Origin: Dipteris shenzhenensis
Taxonomy: Eukaryota; Polypodiophyta; Polypodiopsida; Gleicheniales
Direction: 5' to 3' (one strand)
Length of the DNA: 64,000 nucleotides
Assembly (NCBI GenBank): GCA_047967505.1
Contig: CM106540.1
The notes under the pieces were generated by a model, which saw nothing but the letters and a program-made list of their open reading frames with translations, did no database searches and was not told the origin of the DNA. A program made the translations under genes and the position numbers. Of this stretch, positions 36,820-49,185 are shown one piece after another (positions within the stretch are counted from its first letter, which is position 1; every line of letters starts with the position of its first letter).

Positions 36820-37910
36820 GACAAGGCCCTCTCTAAGCGAACGACAAGATCACCAATAGCATCTTGGTGGAGAACAAACAAATTTTCGTTTTGCGGTTGC
36901 ATCCGTTGTTCAAACTGCTTGCTATCGTGGCGAGCATTCCTTTCCTTTTTCAGCTGGATCAAAATTCTGTGTTCCGGCTATTAATGTCCGATTGTTCAAT
37001 CCAAACGGATGAGGATGACTTCGTTGCTGGCAGTCGTTTGCCTGCTCCATTGTTTGAGGGTGCTTATTGGCGCTGCTACTCCTTGTTTTGCATTGATGCT
37101 ATGTCATTGCTAAGCGTGATCTAATCTTGTTTTGGTTGTGTAGGTCTGTGCTGTGGCTTGTCTTCCTGCTTGTTGCGCTGTCATGCGTGTTATTTTTGTT
37201 TTGCTCGCATCATGCTATAGAGTTGCTGTAGTTTTTGCATGCAGTTGTCGCTAGTCGCTGCTGTTGCTTGTTTGTTGCGGTCTTGCTTGCTGCTCGGTTG
37301 TATATAGCGCAGGTTTGCTGTTGGTGCACTTTGCTGCTGGTTATAGTCATCGTGCTTGTATGTGTTTGTAGCGTCACCTCCGTGTCGCGTTTTGCTTTAT
37401 TACAGTTTTGTGTTGAGTATCACTGTAGCTTGCTGCTCGACTGCTAGTTGCGTGATATTGGAGCTCTAAGCTTGCTGCTCGACAGCTAGTTGCGAGCTCT
37501 AAGGCAATTTGACCCTCGGAACATGCATGAAGAAGCTATGGCAGGTACTCTGTCCTGGACAATCCGACCACGACAGCTTTGCTATTGGAGGCACTATAGG
37601 GTTGAGGTCTTGACCGCTGTGCAAGCTGTAGCTTGGGCTACACGTAGATCTCATGAGGGTCAAAAGCCACAGCAAGAGCGCAGTTCGTCAATGGTGAGGC
37701 AATGGAGTATATGGAATTATCAGGTGAGCAGCATGATGCTCAAGGAGGCTACTATACGCTTAAGGGCTTGAGATGATCTAAGAGTCCAAGAGGCTGTGCG
37801 AGCCAGCTAGAAGGAATTCCAGAAGAAAGCGAAGAAAGCTTCGTGAGTCTCGAGGAGACCAAGGCTATAGCAAGGGTTCTTAAGTGTCAAGGCAGCTTTG
37901 AGGTCTACAA
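36820..37910. other. Unassigned GC-richer segment with T/G-rich strand bias
   Basis: From about 36820 to 37480 the plus strand is strongly T/G-rich ('gttgctgtagtttttgcatg' style) with recurring 'gcttgctgctcg' words. 37440-37500 carries a short direct repeat ('gctagttgcg', 'gctctaag'). From 37490 to 37900 the composition turns purine-rich and GC-richer. The abrupt composition change suggests an inserted element (an LTR followed by leader would fit), but no terminal repeats, primer site or protein domain were identified. Confidence 0.3.
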
Positions 37911-39580
37911 GGCAACGCAGTTATCAAATCTGTGTGCTCTTTCGTGTATTTGTTGTCGAGATGGGGTTGCATAGGGGCTTAGCATATGGGAAGAAATAGG
38001 ATGGGTCCCAGGTGGTAAGTGGCCCTGCAAAAGGAAAGAGAAGTTACGCTGGGGCAATAACATGGGATACCACAATCTACCCCTATAGTTCCAACTAACT
38101 ACAATTACCACTATCATTACACTTAATAGCAACCTAAGCTAGTCAACATGACTTTTCTCAAAGGGAAACCATCATCTACACAAAACCACACCCATTCTAT
38201 AGGTCCCTTTCAGCGCCAAAAAAAACAAGGGATGAGTTTAGTAGGTGGAAGAGGATTTCAATTGTTCAGGAGGTGGGGACCATGTGGGGACAAGGACACA
38301 TGTCATCCTTCCATGTTTTTGAATCCCTAAAAGAAAGGAAAATCCATTCTGGTTGCGAGGATCTAGAGGCCATGGTCCAAGATGGGAGAAAAAGTGGCTA
38401 CTCCCATTCTAAATCGATCCTAGCCCACTTGGTCTAAGATGGGAGTAATGATGAAAAAAAGATTCCCATCCTAAACCCATGCTAGCCCCATCCATGTGCT
38501 AAGGCCCATAGTACTATAGAATCCTAGAGTTTATGTAACTTATGAGTCAGCTCCCTCAAGAGCTAACATGAAGAGTTCAATGAACATTTGCCTCTAACAC
38601 CAAAATAACGATGGAAAGAAGCACTAATGTACCTTTTCCCCCCTCCAAAATCACTTCAATTTTTTACTTTTATAGAGAATTTTAAAATACTACACTAAAG
38701 GGTGCACATCGTATCATTGTAGTGCTTTTGTTGGAAGATAAGTATTTATTCAACCTCAGTTGCCTTCTTGTTATCATTTAAAATATTCAAACTTAATAAA
38801 TGAAAAAACCCTTCCCATTAAATGCTGTGGAGATTCCTAAAATAAATTTTAAGTGGAAAAAAAACCTAATAACCATGCCAAGCTTATCAAAATAACTCCA
38901 TAATAGCCTCCATAATAAATTTTCAAAGTAGTTAAAAAAGAGAAAAGCCCTATATTAGACCCCCTCTCTCCTTCCGTATTCCGTATTATTCCCTCCTTCT
39001 GGTTGCCACGATTCATATATAATTTCAATTATCAAATCATCATTACTTCCAATTTGGTGGTGGTTCATAAAGACAACTGACCCAATTGATTTGCACCTCA
39101 ACAAAACAAGCAGAGACAGTCTAACGGCAACAATAGGCAAACCTACCATTTGCCACCTAAGTATTCTAGATACTCACAAAGACATTAGATTGTTCTCATG
39201 TGTTTGATGTATGAACTCATAATCTCTATCCCTAGACCCCCTAAACCATACCAACTACATGATTTTTAAATGTATTATAGAGTTGGGACCAATACTAAAT
39301 ATATTTAGCAAATAAGAACAGCAATTAGGTAGACTTCATGATTCTATTGCAATAAAAAACCGTGTCAACATCACGAATTTTAAATAATTTACAAGTTTTT
39401 AGGATTTTATGGGCTACAAGAAGACACATTACCCAAAATAAGACACCAAAAATGATTGCAAAAGATAAAATACAAATGGAGTACTATAATGAACCTTCAA
39501 AACTATATGGCCTTCAATACTAGGGGATTGATTTTGGATTCACTTGGATTGAGAGGGGTGTTTTAGATACTAGATACTTA
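37911..39580. other. Spacer, nothing recognised
   Basis: A 'agatgggag..aatgatg' phrase is duplicated near 38375 and 38440. Otherwise AT-rich DNA with no supported feature. Confidence 0.35.
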
Positions 39581-39589
39581 AGCCGCCAG

Positions 39590-40070
39590 GTTGGTATGGG
39601 CATCTCTCTTTCATAGCAGTTAGCCCCTGTGTTGAGAGTATCAAGAGGAGACTCCTTGTTTGGAGTTTAGCTAAACGTGACCTCTCCTCCAGGGTGGTGG
39701 TGGTCAACCAAGTATTGCTAGCCATGGCTTGGTTCATGTGCTCTTGTCAATGCCACTCTAGGAAATGCATCACTTAGCTTAAACACTGATAAGTAATTTT
39801 CTTTGGAGTGGTTTAGATGGTTTGGTAGACACCAAAGCTAGTATGGCTTGGGAAACCTTAATCCATCCCACACAAGAAAGAGGCCTTAATATCATAGACC
39901 CAGCCTTGTAGAGCAGAGCCATACTATCCAAGATGGTGGTCAAACTTCTCATGCGAGGGCAAGAAACTTGGAAGGATTTTTCATTCGATGCCATACAACC
40001 TTGTTCTCCTTCAGAGGTGGAGATTGGTTGGATAGTACTAGGTGGATTTTTACCTCAGCTTGTCTTAGGG
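39590..40070 (+). pseudogene. LINE ORF2 remnant (end of reverse transcriptase and beyond)
   Basis: Plus-strand blocks match the full-length LINE at 51.06-50.75 kb: IKRRLLVWSLAKRDLSSR, then VVVVNQVLLAMAWFMC (cf. ALVVNQVLLATAWYVA), then a broken version of the LVGNFLWSGGD block, then a block ending GLNIIDPAL...AILSKMVVKLL, then GQETWKDF. At least four stops or frame changes. It is an old copy of a related LINE. Confidence 0.6.
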
Positions 40071-40339
40071 CACTAGGGTCCCTGTCTTATGGCATGCATC
40101 TTGAAAGGTTGGGCTAGCTTCAAGAGTAGTCTCTCAATAATTTCCCCTGACATTTGTGCAAAGGTAGGGCACGTGAACAAGGGAGCGATCGAGGCTAAGC
40201 AAGTCTCAAAGGAGGACCCATGACCCTATTCTAGAATGGATACATCGGAATGATTGCCCGAATTGAGGCCAATGTCGTAATAATTGAGCTCGGTCTTGCG
40301 CACAAGCATCATAATTCAACTACCCAAACTGAGGTGCAA

Positions 40340-41268
40340 AAAAGATCAAGTGTGTCTTTTGTGATGAAGAGAGGCATATGAAAACTAAGTGCCATCGATA
40401 GCAATTGAATGTTAATAAGCTCTTGAAGAACAACATTAAAGAAGAGAAAAGGACTTGGACGTGGAGTACCAACCCATCTTGATTGAGGTGGTGGAGACCC
40501 CAACTACCTAAGCAGTCACTAAATCTCAAAAGAAACTTCCCAAGACACTAAGGGAAGCCCATCAAGAATGGCGCACTAGCTTAAGAGCAGAATAAATGTT
40601 GTTGCTAAGGTTCTTAAGGAGAAAGCAAAGCCACACCTATGAAACTTCTCAAGGAGAAACTTGAGGTGAGACAAAAAATTCCTTGAAGTAGAGAATGTGA
40701 CTAAGGAAATCCCTCATCCCATTGGTAGGCCAACAACCATTACCAAACCTATGCAAGAACAACCACCTAGTGTAGGTGAAGCAGAGAATGATGAAGACAC
40801 AAGCAAGACTGCAATGCTAAGAAAGCATGGCAAGAAAAGTTAGCTTAAGCATCAGATTGCTATTTGTAGCTCACCCCCTAGTATCAAAATTTCTTTGTTG
40901 AATAGTTCGAGAAGCAGGTGTAGACAACACTAAGTAGCACGGTTTGGCCACCATTCCTAATTACCAAAGTCCACTACTAGATGAGGCCATAACAATTGAA
41001 ATATTCATAACAATTTAAAAAACCACTATTTGAGGAATTATTGTAGATGGAGGCTCTAAGAACCAACTGATCCCAAGGGAATGCTCCAAGACATATGGTT
41101 TGGTGGACTGTAGTACACAATTGATTTCATTGAAATAGTGATACAAGAAAATGCTTAACTTCTTCTACTTGGGACGCCATGGTTGAAGAAGGACAAAGTC
41201 CACATAACCAAGATGATGATTGAAGCATCCAGACTAAAGACACCAAGGTCCAAATACCTACTAACATT
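40340..41268 (+). pseudogene. Retrotransposon gag-protease remnant
   Basis: At 40351-40392 the plus strand encodes CVFCDEERHMKTKC, a perfect CX2CX4HX4C zinc knuckle. About 650 bp later IIVDGGSKNQLIPRECSK (41034-41085) has the D-G-G-S form of an aspartic protease active site (usually D-[ST]-G in active enzymes, D-G-G-S in many plant gypsy relatives). LLGTPWLKK (about 41163-41190) matches the conserved 'LGRPWL' block at the protease C-terminus. Stops lie between. It probably belongs to Ty3-gypsy. A LINE inserted right after it. Confidence 0.5.
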
Positions 41269-41278
41269 GAAAGAATCT

Positions 41279-41780
41279 TAGAACAAGGTTGAATGCAGCT
41301 ATATCAGAGCACAAGAGCAGGTGTTTTATCTCTGAAGAACATGACAAGCTGCCCCATTTTCTCCACAGGTCTCCCTCAACTGACCCCAGCATTATGGCTA
41401 CTGGCCCTTCCATGAGCCTTCCACATAGCACGCATCTGCCCAAAGCAAAGGAACTGCTGGCCCTCCAACCCAGCCTTGGTCTCATACTTCTGAGGAGATG
41501 TCTCTTGATCCTGTACAGGGTGTCTCTACTACTTCTGTAGCTACTCCTACTTAGAATACATGATTCAATGAAGAGGCTACCAGTTTTTCCTTTCATGTCC
41601 CCTCTTATTTATACAGGAAGAACTAAAGCTGATATATATCTTGACTGCCTGCTGCTCTCAGTTTTTTGTAAGGTTTTAGGCCTCTCTAGGGCTAGCTGAT
41701 CTTTCATGGATCAACTTTAATGATGGACAAAGTTTCCTCGAGGTTAATATAAAAACTTTTTTGTTTGCCCAAAAAAAAAA
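41279..41780 (+). mobile_element. 5'-truncated LINE 3' end with target-site duplication
   Basis: The element ends in 'cttttttgtttgccc' followed by an A-run of about 11 (41771-41781). The word gaaagaatct (41269-41278) just left of it recurs as aaagaatct overlapping the A-run (41779-41787), giving a target duplication of about 9 bp. The interior carries EEMSLDPVQGVS and EEATSFSFHV blocks also present in the LINE copy at 32.5 kb. It is inserted into the gag-protease remnant. The minus-strand frame over it is a shadow. Confidence 0.6.
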
Positions 41781-41787
41781 AGAATCT

Positions 41788-43656
41788 CAACCAGAAGTCA
41801 ACTACTTTTAGACTTAAAGGATAGAGACCAATTTCCTCAGGATTTGGAAAGCTTCATCAAACTTATTGGTACATTGCTTGAATTTTTTGAATTGTGTCAC
41901 CTCTTCTTCTACATTTCTCAAACGCCTCTTCTTCTACACCTCTCATAATGCCTCTTCTACACCTCTCAAATGCACACCATCTTCTTTGTCTTTCTTTCCC
42001 TCTATTTCACTACCTTTTCCTTGTTTTTCTTTCTACTTGCATGGATAAACTATTTGTAGTTAGATAAATTTTATGATCGATGAAAGTAGATTGCACAATA
42101 TATGCAAGTAAATAGTACTATACTTCTTGGACATCTTCATCATCCATTATCTCCTATTAATAGTCGGAGGATGACTAATTCTATGTAATAAATAATATCA
42201 CTTCTATGTACCAAATAAGACCACTTCAATATAAAAAATTCAATGTGAATTTTTCATTACTCATTTATGACGATTGTCTAATACTTCGATACAACTCAAA
42301 GCAATGCTCTGTCTTTATAAAGAAGTGCATGAGGTAGGCAGTGTTAGATAGTGCTAAGACAGTGCACCCTTAAAGCTTACAAAGAAGAATAAAAAACTCA
42401 AAAGTAAGAGCACATCAAGTATCTACACATGTCAATGGTCTTCTCAAAGAAATTATACTATGTGATGTGCATGACAACGGAAGATAGAACATCTATGATC
42501 TTTTGATAATGATAAAAATGATTCTTTGAAAACTCTTAAACCAATAATATAAAGTGATCTTCTCACACTATTGGTAGGTATGAAATGAAATGCAATACTA
42601 GATTATTCATTGTTCTTATCAGTTTAATCCAATACTAGATTACACATTGTTATACAAGAAGCAGGACATCTTTTTTATCTCCTAAATGGAATTTGATAGT
42701 AAAAAAACTCCCTTTTCCCACTGTCCCAGCGTGTCCTTCCCATTCTCAACTCTTTGCCCATACATGAACATCTATGGATTTTTGTCATGTAATAGATAGC
42801 CAAAAAATAGATAACCTACAATGGACTCCAAAAAGCGAACGGAAGCATGAGGAAAGAAGACATAATGGAGAGGAAAGAAGGCATAGTGGAGAATCACTCA
42901 CTACAGAGGAAAGGAAGGATCACAAGGTTGATAGGTGAAAGGAGAGATAGGCATTAACAAATGTGCAAAGAAAGAGATAACTCCACATTTTATAGCAAAA
43001 AAGAGAGGAGTTGTACTCTCTTTTCTAGCACTTGTTATGATCTATATTCTCTCAATGAAGCACAAAAAATAACAACAAGGCAACAGAAAGGTTCTAATTT
43101 TCTTTGTGCATTTTCAAAGTTATGAGCTTTTTAAATCTCTTCATCTTTGATTTTGGACACCACACTAGTCAGGTCAAACATCTTAATGTACATTCTCATT
43201 TAGAGGTTAAAATTATTATAGAGATATAATTACAAGGTGATTAAATCAAATTCTTAGTTTTTCATATAGAGAAGATGGGCATCTTTCTAGACAACGTACG
43301 CTTTAACCATAGAAAGACTCCAATACAAGATTCACTCTCTCTTTTCATCATGCTTTATGAAAGGCGAACATGCTCGAAGGGGCAAAAAGTGGCACAAACT
43401 ATGTACAGAAAATCAGCACAAAGGATCATACCCATGATAACCATGTGGAAGTAGCACTTGATTCCTTAAAGATGACCTTAACAAAACTAAAATGTTTTCA
43501 TTAAGAGTCACTCAGGCCTTAAAGGGTAAGCTAAAAGAAAATGCTACTTAAAAGCATCTACCACTTCTAACATCACACTCAATCTCACTACGCACTGAAT
43601 AATAAGTCCTCTAGAGAACTATGTACTTCTATAAAATGCATTTTCATGATTGAACC

Positions 43657-43660
<4 letters not shown>
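41788..43660. other. Spacer, nothing recognised
   Basis: A CT-rich patch at 41890-42040 with 'cttctacacctctca' repeated. No gene or element can be supported. Confidence 0.4.
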
Positions 43661-43699
<39 letters not shown>

Positions 43700-43822
43700 A
43701 CAAACATATGGGTTTGGAGCCTTTATGGGGTGTGACACCTCGAGTTCCCCTACACAAGGTGTATTTCATGATGAACTTAGATTTTGGTCTCATAGTCCCG
43801 TTTTGTCATTTGGAGATGTTTG

Positions 43823-43865
<43 letters not shown>
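43660..43865. repeat. Two (CT)n microsatellites flanking 130 bp
   Basis: Perfect CT runs at about 43661-43695 and 43828-43864. The plus-strand frame through both is a repeat artefact. Confidence 0.8.
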
Positions 43866-43867
<2 letters not shown>

Positions 43868-45408
43868 AGGGCTAGAGTCTGAAAAGCAATAATTGGACAA
43901 ACTAGTAACACCAATTACATCGGCTTGATGTTTAAAGATAGCCTTTCAAAAACCTTAAACGAAGTGGAATTGAAGGGTCCAATAAAAGGATCTCACAAGA
44001 AGCATTGTGTACTGGAAAAACGACCAATTAGTCCATACCGGCCATCTTTCACATCTCACAAATATCAAACTATGCATTGCATTGCTAGCAACAAATAATT
44101 TTAACCGGGACATTTGGATAATTAACTCAGTGTTGCAAAATGAAGAGACCCATCAAGGAAGCTCCAAATATTCATCTAGAAGAAAATCCACCGTCAATCA
44201 AAAGAATTGGGAACATACCAATTCAACTTTCAAGCGGTGACACTAAATCCATTTGTGATATACTACATGTGTTAGGACTAGCAATGAATCTACTATCAAT
44301 CTTGCCCGTGTGTTGATCAAACTCCAAGTATCCCTTCTTGGGAGTCTAGGAAACGACACCAAATTTTATTCTTCTCTTGCATATCTAACTTGGAACTAGT
44401 TGGTGCATCCTCCCATGGGGCAATCATAGAAGTTTGCTTGCAAAGTAAGCTTTGCAGTAGCACCCTAAAAAGAAATGATGTATTATGTGCAACTTGTCCA
44501 CACATGTGCCAAGAGTGCCTCCATACGGGATGACCAAGATAGAGCCCTGAGCTACCCCTGGGGCTTGAACTCAAACACAAACCCACACATTTTTGCCGCT
44601 TAGTCTAAACGCTCTTGGCTCATATAAAACCATCTTTGCTAAACAACCGCGATTATATCCGTGGATAAGTGGGTCTGTTTGCTTCGGCACCATGGAGATA
44701 AGCTAGATGTCCTTTCGGAATCTGCTCTATATGAGGCAGGTTTCAATATTTTCATGGGACATGACACCATTGTTTAGTTTGGGACCACATAAATGCAATG
44801 CACATGCATATCTCACATCTTGAAACAACTTTCTGGCATTGTTGTTCGTCACCTCTTCACCCTCGTCGTCCTCCTCGAGCAACCCCTTCGTGCCAAGCAC
44901 AATAGAAGAAGACACATACCACATTGGTTATATCTTTGTCATGCTGTTTTACGTCCCTTCAAAAGTAACTATTTTTGGTCCAAAATGTGGTATCTCGTGT
45001 GGATGTTAACATGTTCATAATCATCTCTCTCTCTCTGCGTGCATGTGTGTGCCCACAATCTATTTTCTCAAGTGTGCTTGCATGCAAAGTTATTACAAGT
45101 TGTGCAATTGTATGGGCCTATGAGCACGAGGGTTTTTAGTGATCGGTCTCTTTGCTCTAATACTTGACTTCTTTTGGAGGAATGATTAGACGTTCGTTTT
45201 TCCTAGATCTCCAACTCAACGCTCACCATGCAAGGTTGCTCAAAATTGCAGGATGGGAGATCTCTAGAGACAACAATGGGATAAATTATAGAAAGGTCAT
45301 CTAGCACAGAAACCCAGACTTTAATTTACACAATTTACTCTACATGTTCTTCCCTTACACACTACTAAAATTAGGTGTATAACTGCTTGCTTGTCTATCT
45401 CCTTCAAT
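43866..45408. other. Spacer, 3' flank of the kinase gene
   Basis: It would contain the 3' UTR of the minus-strand kinase next to 45408. Short frames elsewhere show no recognisable domain. Confidence 0.4.
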
Positions 45409-48400
45409 TTAGGTAGAACTTTTTACATTTGAGAGTGGATTAGAGATGGAGAAACTTTCAGTGACTTCCTCCTCACTGGCTAACGCAATTTGCAGCTGTT
45501 CCACTATTTCTTGCATTGAGGGTCTGCTGGATGCTTCTCTCTTGACGCATCGTGCTGCAAGTTGTACAACAGTTTCCATGCTACTTATACTATATGTGTT
45601 CTGTATCGATTTGTCAACAATAGAGTGGAACAAACTAGTCTCCAAGTATGGTTTTGCCTGAATTCAAACAATGTAAGCTTCAGGATGACCACTCAATTAG
45701 ACAACAGTAACCCTAAATACATCCCTAATGTGCATCTCATAATAGCAGCAATCAGCATAATTTACCCAGAAAACTAGATTGTATTGATCGGGAGAACAAT
45801 CCTGGGTCAATGGTGCACGCCCACAAATCATCTCAAGGAGAACTACGCCAAAGCTATACACGTCACTCTTGTCAGTTAGCTGTTGTGTTTCATAATACCT
45901 GCCAAAATAAAATGTACAATCAGTAGGCAATTAGGCATAAGCTTGGTGATCCTGTCAACCTGTATTATGCAAAAAAATCAAACATTCAAACAGTTTAAAA
46001 AAATTCAGGATTAGGCATACTCTGGATCAAGATAGCCAGCAGTTCCTTTCACAATGGTGGTCACATGGGTTGCATCATCCTTTTCAAGGTGTTTAGAGAG
46101 GCCAAAATCTGAGACCTTTGCATTGAGATCAGCGTCTAATAGTATATTATTGCTTTTAACATCCCGATGAATGATCCTTGGATTGTGTTTATGAAGATAC
46201 TCCAGTCCTGCAGCCAAAAATGAATTAAGTTATGATCTTCAACACAACATAGGAGCTGCTTAGTAAATGTGTGGGGACACCATGGACACGTGCATGTGGG
46301 GGAGAAGAGAGAGATATAGAGCCAAAAGAAAGAAAGAAAGAAATAGCTTGCAAATATCCACTGGAGACCAAAATGGTCCTTAAGGTCATTAGAGAACTGA
46401 GTGCCTCTCTCACCTAGCACTAAGTGCAATATAACATGGGAATAGCTGTAATATCTCCACCAAAAGTTGTACCCACACATAAAGAGGAACCGTTTTTTTT
46501 GGGGGGGGGAGGGTACGGAGATGTGCCAGCATAGTGACATCATCTGACTGTCACTGAAGCTAATCTGAATGGTGGGTGCGAAAAGCTCTAGTCTGGTTCA
46601 ATTGCTTGAAGATCAAAAAAACACACAAGATATAGATCTCTTTGGAATAGAGACGCTGCCCAAACAGGATGAAATGGAAGTGCGTAATTGCTACATTGAG
46701 TAGTAACGGGCCCAAAGGGACAAGCTAGCTAAGGCTCTCATAAGCCATGCCCTCCACAAGGTTTGTAGGCATCCTTTCACACAAGATGAAGCAAATATGT
46801 GGGGAGAGTAGGGTGCAAACCATACCTTCGATATCTCATTTCAGGAGGTTGGGGGGACTGATAGTTCCACCACCTAACTGGCCTTTAAGTCAGCCAAGGG
46901 CCATTTTTGGGTAGCTGATCAACTAAACCGTACCATGTGGCCGGCTACGATCACTGTCCCAGCAACTGCCATGTGGCACCTACTGACTAATGCCTGCTAG
47001 GATGCCTAGGTGATGGTGCATGGTTGTGCAGCTGGCCTTGTTGCCTAGCTATGTTCTTGGTCTTGGATGAGCCCTAAGGCTAGCCTGCATGTGCTATGGC
47101 CTATTGCAGATATACTCAAGTTATGACCCCAATATTGTGGGACGTGGTTAATTATAAAAGGAATAGGCAAGGTAGCCTATGGGTTGGAATTACCACAGGG
47201 TTGTAAGGTGCACCCAGTATTTCATGTTTCTCAATTTTTGCATCCAAATGACTCACTAATCAAAGGTATTGTTTAGTTTAGGATAAAAGTAAGGTGCAAA
47301 TGAACAAGAATACTGGACCGTGAAACAATGCAAGTACGCAAATGGAAGATACCCATGGTGTTGGTTGCATGGCATAATTTACCTCTATCATAGGCAAATT
47401 GGGAATCCATATACCAGATGTGGAGAGCAATCCCAGATTTCATCATCGAGGTGTTGATGCTTGAAGAGCGAAGGAATGTTACGTTCCAATCAAAACGTAG
47501 CATGACCTCGGATGGATTGGTGATAGACGATCCTTAGAGCGATCAATGGAATCGCTAGGCTGGGTAGTGATAGTGTTCTCAGACGCTTGTGACCTCGGAT
47601 GCTTGAAGAGGGAAGGAATGTTACGTTCCAGTCAGAACGTAGCATGACCTCAGATGGATCAGTGACAGACGATCCTTAGAGAGACCAATGGAATCGCAAG
47701 GCTGGGTAGCCATAGTGTTCTCTGACGCTTGTGAGTTGGTCTTTAATACCTTAGATGAGCAGAAATGAAGCAATGACATAGGAGGATGGCCATCCATGCC
47801 GAAGCCCCCTACAATGTCGTCTCTCTAGACTAAGATCAAAAGCCATGGAATCACAATGTCCATGATTATGTCAATAGCTTCTCCTTGGTTGGGCAATAGA
47901 CAAGACTATTGTCTTTTCTCCGTGATCTTTTCTCAAACAAAATAGTAATGAGCCTCGATGTGCTTTGTCCAAGCATGCAACATTGAATGTTGTGTTATAG
48001 CCAAAGACAATATGGTTCTCGTGCTTCAGGATAGTCACTTCATCCTGACAAGAACCTATTTTCTTCAGGTCCAGAACGATCCTTTGCAATTACAAATCAT
48101 AAAGCTGCTTCGAGTTTCTTTTTTGCTGATGCAAGATAAGCAACCTCCTCCAATCATGAGACAATAGCCTGATGTGGACCGACCGGTATCTGAATTTTGG
48201 ATCCAACCTGAGTCGCAATAGCCACTAAATGTGAATTTTGCACTATATCTCATGCTTACACTATTTTAGTGTGGACCGACCTGTATCCGAATCTCATATC
48301 CAACCTGAGTCATAAAATCAGGCATAAACAAAGCTACTTCGGGACCCAGAGTTAGAATTGTAGTAATACCTGTCGCAGCACCAACTGCTATCCGCAGCCT

Positions 48401-48809
48401 CTTCCTCCAAACCATGGGTTTCTTCTTAGCTCTATTACCTGCAAGGTGAGACATCAGAGGTCCATCCCAAAAGCAATTGAAAAGGAAACATAATCTTCAG
48501 CAAGTCTTCTCAAAAGAGTATCCCCTCAAAGATGCTTTGACCCCCTGCCAGATCTTGTCTAAGTTGTATCTAAACACAAATTTATATTTTTAGATTTTCA
48601 CAATCCCATTTATATCATACAAATGCATTATTCTTGTAAAAGAGCAAGAAGAAGATGACATAGAATGAAGATCGTCCGGTACCATAAAGATGGTCTGTGA
48701 ATGTTCCACCAGGTAAGTATTCATAAATCAGAATCTGTTGCTGGGCTTCCAGACAAAATCCTATTAGTGAGACCAGATTTTGATGTTGTACCTGAGACAG
48801 CAAGAAGAC
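45409..48809 (-). CDS. Receptor-like Ser/Thr kinase, C-terminal exons (At5g48740-like), 5' part outside window
   Basis: Five exons on the minus strand: 48809-48683, 48438-48370, 46207-46021, 45898-45766, 45657-45409 (stop TAA). All introns are GT-AG, phases agree, and the joined length is 765 nt (254 codons plus stop). The protein starts inside the kinase N-lobe ([19 protein letters not shown]) and continues through IYEYLPGG, the catalytic loop [14 protein letters not shown] (an RD kinase), [10 protein letters not shown], the activation/P+1 region [28 protein letters not shown] and the C-lobe Arg block ([13 protein letters not shown]), ending in a Ser-rich tail. From family knowledge it resembles the Arabidopsis receptor-like kinase At5g48740, a plasma-membrane protein. 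The glycine loop, catalytic Lys, membrane span and ectodomain are not in the window. No disabling change is seen in these exons. Confidence 0.75.
47150..47500 (+). pseudogene. Ty3-gypsy chromovirus integrase tail and chromodomain remnant
   Basis: The plus strand reads [26 protein letters not shown] (quoted in part: [10 protein letters not shown]), the C-terminal block of gypsy integrase, then [29 protein letters not shown] and IPDFIIE, the aligned order of a plant chromodomain (ILDRR...VLVKWxGLPxxxATWE...FPDF). Two stops interrupt it. It is a dead 3' end of a chromovirus, inside the kinase intron and antisense to it. Confidence 0.65.
47457..47740. repeat. Tandem duplication of a 142-bp unit
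   Basis: 'atgcttgaagag' begins copies at 47457 and 47599. Each contains 'ggaatgttacgttcca', 'gacgatccttagag', 'ggctgggtag' and 'gtgttctc'. The first copy overlaps the end of the chromodomain frame, so the duplication includes the end of the element's coding region. About 10% divergence. Confidence 0.75.
47870..48253 (-). pseudogene. Ty1-copia RNase H remnant
   Basis: The minus strand reads [20 protein letters not shown] and [18 protein letters not shown], the 'GYxDSDWAGD...RRSTSGYxFxLGG' block of copia RNase H. A frame change follows, then ILKHENHIV (cf. 'LYCDNQSAI') and a degraded tail. It comes from a different copia lineage than the two copies at 51-56 and 62-64 kb. Confidence 0.6.
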
Positions 48810-49170
48810 CTGTCCAAGACATCAATCAAGCATGAGGAGCCAAAAAATTTCCAGCCCAATCTTTTCAAGAACTTTCTTTCCTTGATATTTCCATTTGTAA
48901 GATAAGGCAAATTTTATTGTCTCAGAAAAGAAAAGGTGATGAGCAAGCTGAAATCTGGACTTTTCTAGTAACTGGTGCTCTGAACTTCACATGTGCAATT
49001 TCCAATATTAGCATTCAACTTTTACCATACTTATAGACTGTAGATTCAATAAATACTCATCTATTTTTTTTTAAAGTATTTCCACTAAAGGTCCTGTGAA
49101 TCAGCACCTCAATCATGATAACAAGTGGGAGGTTTTGAACAGTAGTACAGTGGCAGTTGACAAGATCACA
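48810..49170 (-). other. Kinase intron sequence upstream of the first visible exon
   Basis: It begins with the acceptor ...GGACAG at 48815-48810. No further kinase exon (glycine loop or VAIK block) was found between here and the LINE, nor in 61726-62352, so the upstream exons must lie beyond 64000 if the gene is complete. Confidence 0.5.
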
Positions 49171-49185
49171 GAACACTTGAACTAT
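49171..49185. repeat. LINE target-site duplication, left copy
   Basis: GAACACTTGAACTAT. The right copy at 61711-61725 is GAACACTTAAACTAT (one mismatch in 15). Position and length are typical of LINE insertion, and the left copy abuts the poly-A tail (T-run on this strand). Confidence 0.8.

Larger units (their letters stand above)
46208..48369 (-). other. Kinase intron (2162 bp) holding two retrotransposon remnants
   Basis: GT at 48369-48368 and AG at 46209-46208 on the minus strand. The intron interrupts a Gly codon just before the catalytic-loop exon. It contains a plus-strand chromovirus fragment (47150-47500), a 142-bp tandem duplication and a minus-strand copia RNase H fragment (47870-48253). 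The rest (46250-47140) is unassigned. Confidence 0.65.

Noticed and set aside
43650-43892. Ser-Leu repeat protein
   Set aside because: Translation of two CT microsatellites.
44317-44586. 89-codon minus-strand frame in the kinase 3' flank
   Set aside because: No similarity recognised and not in phase with the kinase exons.
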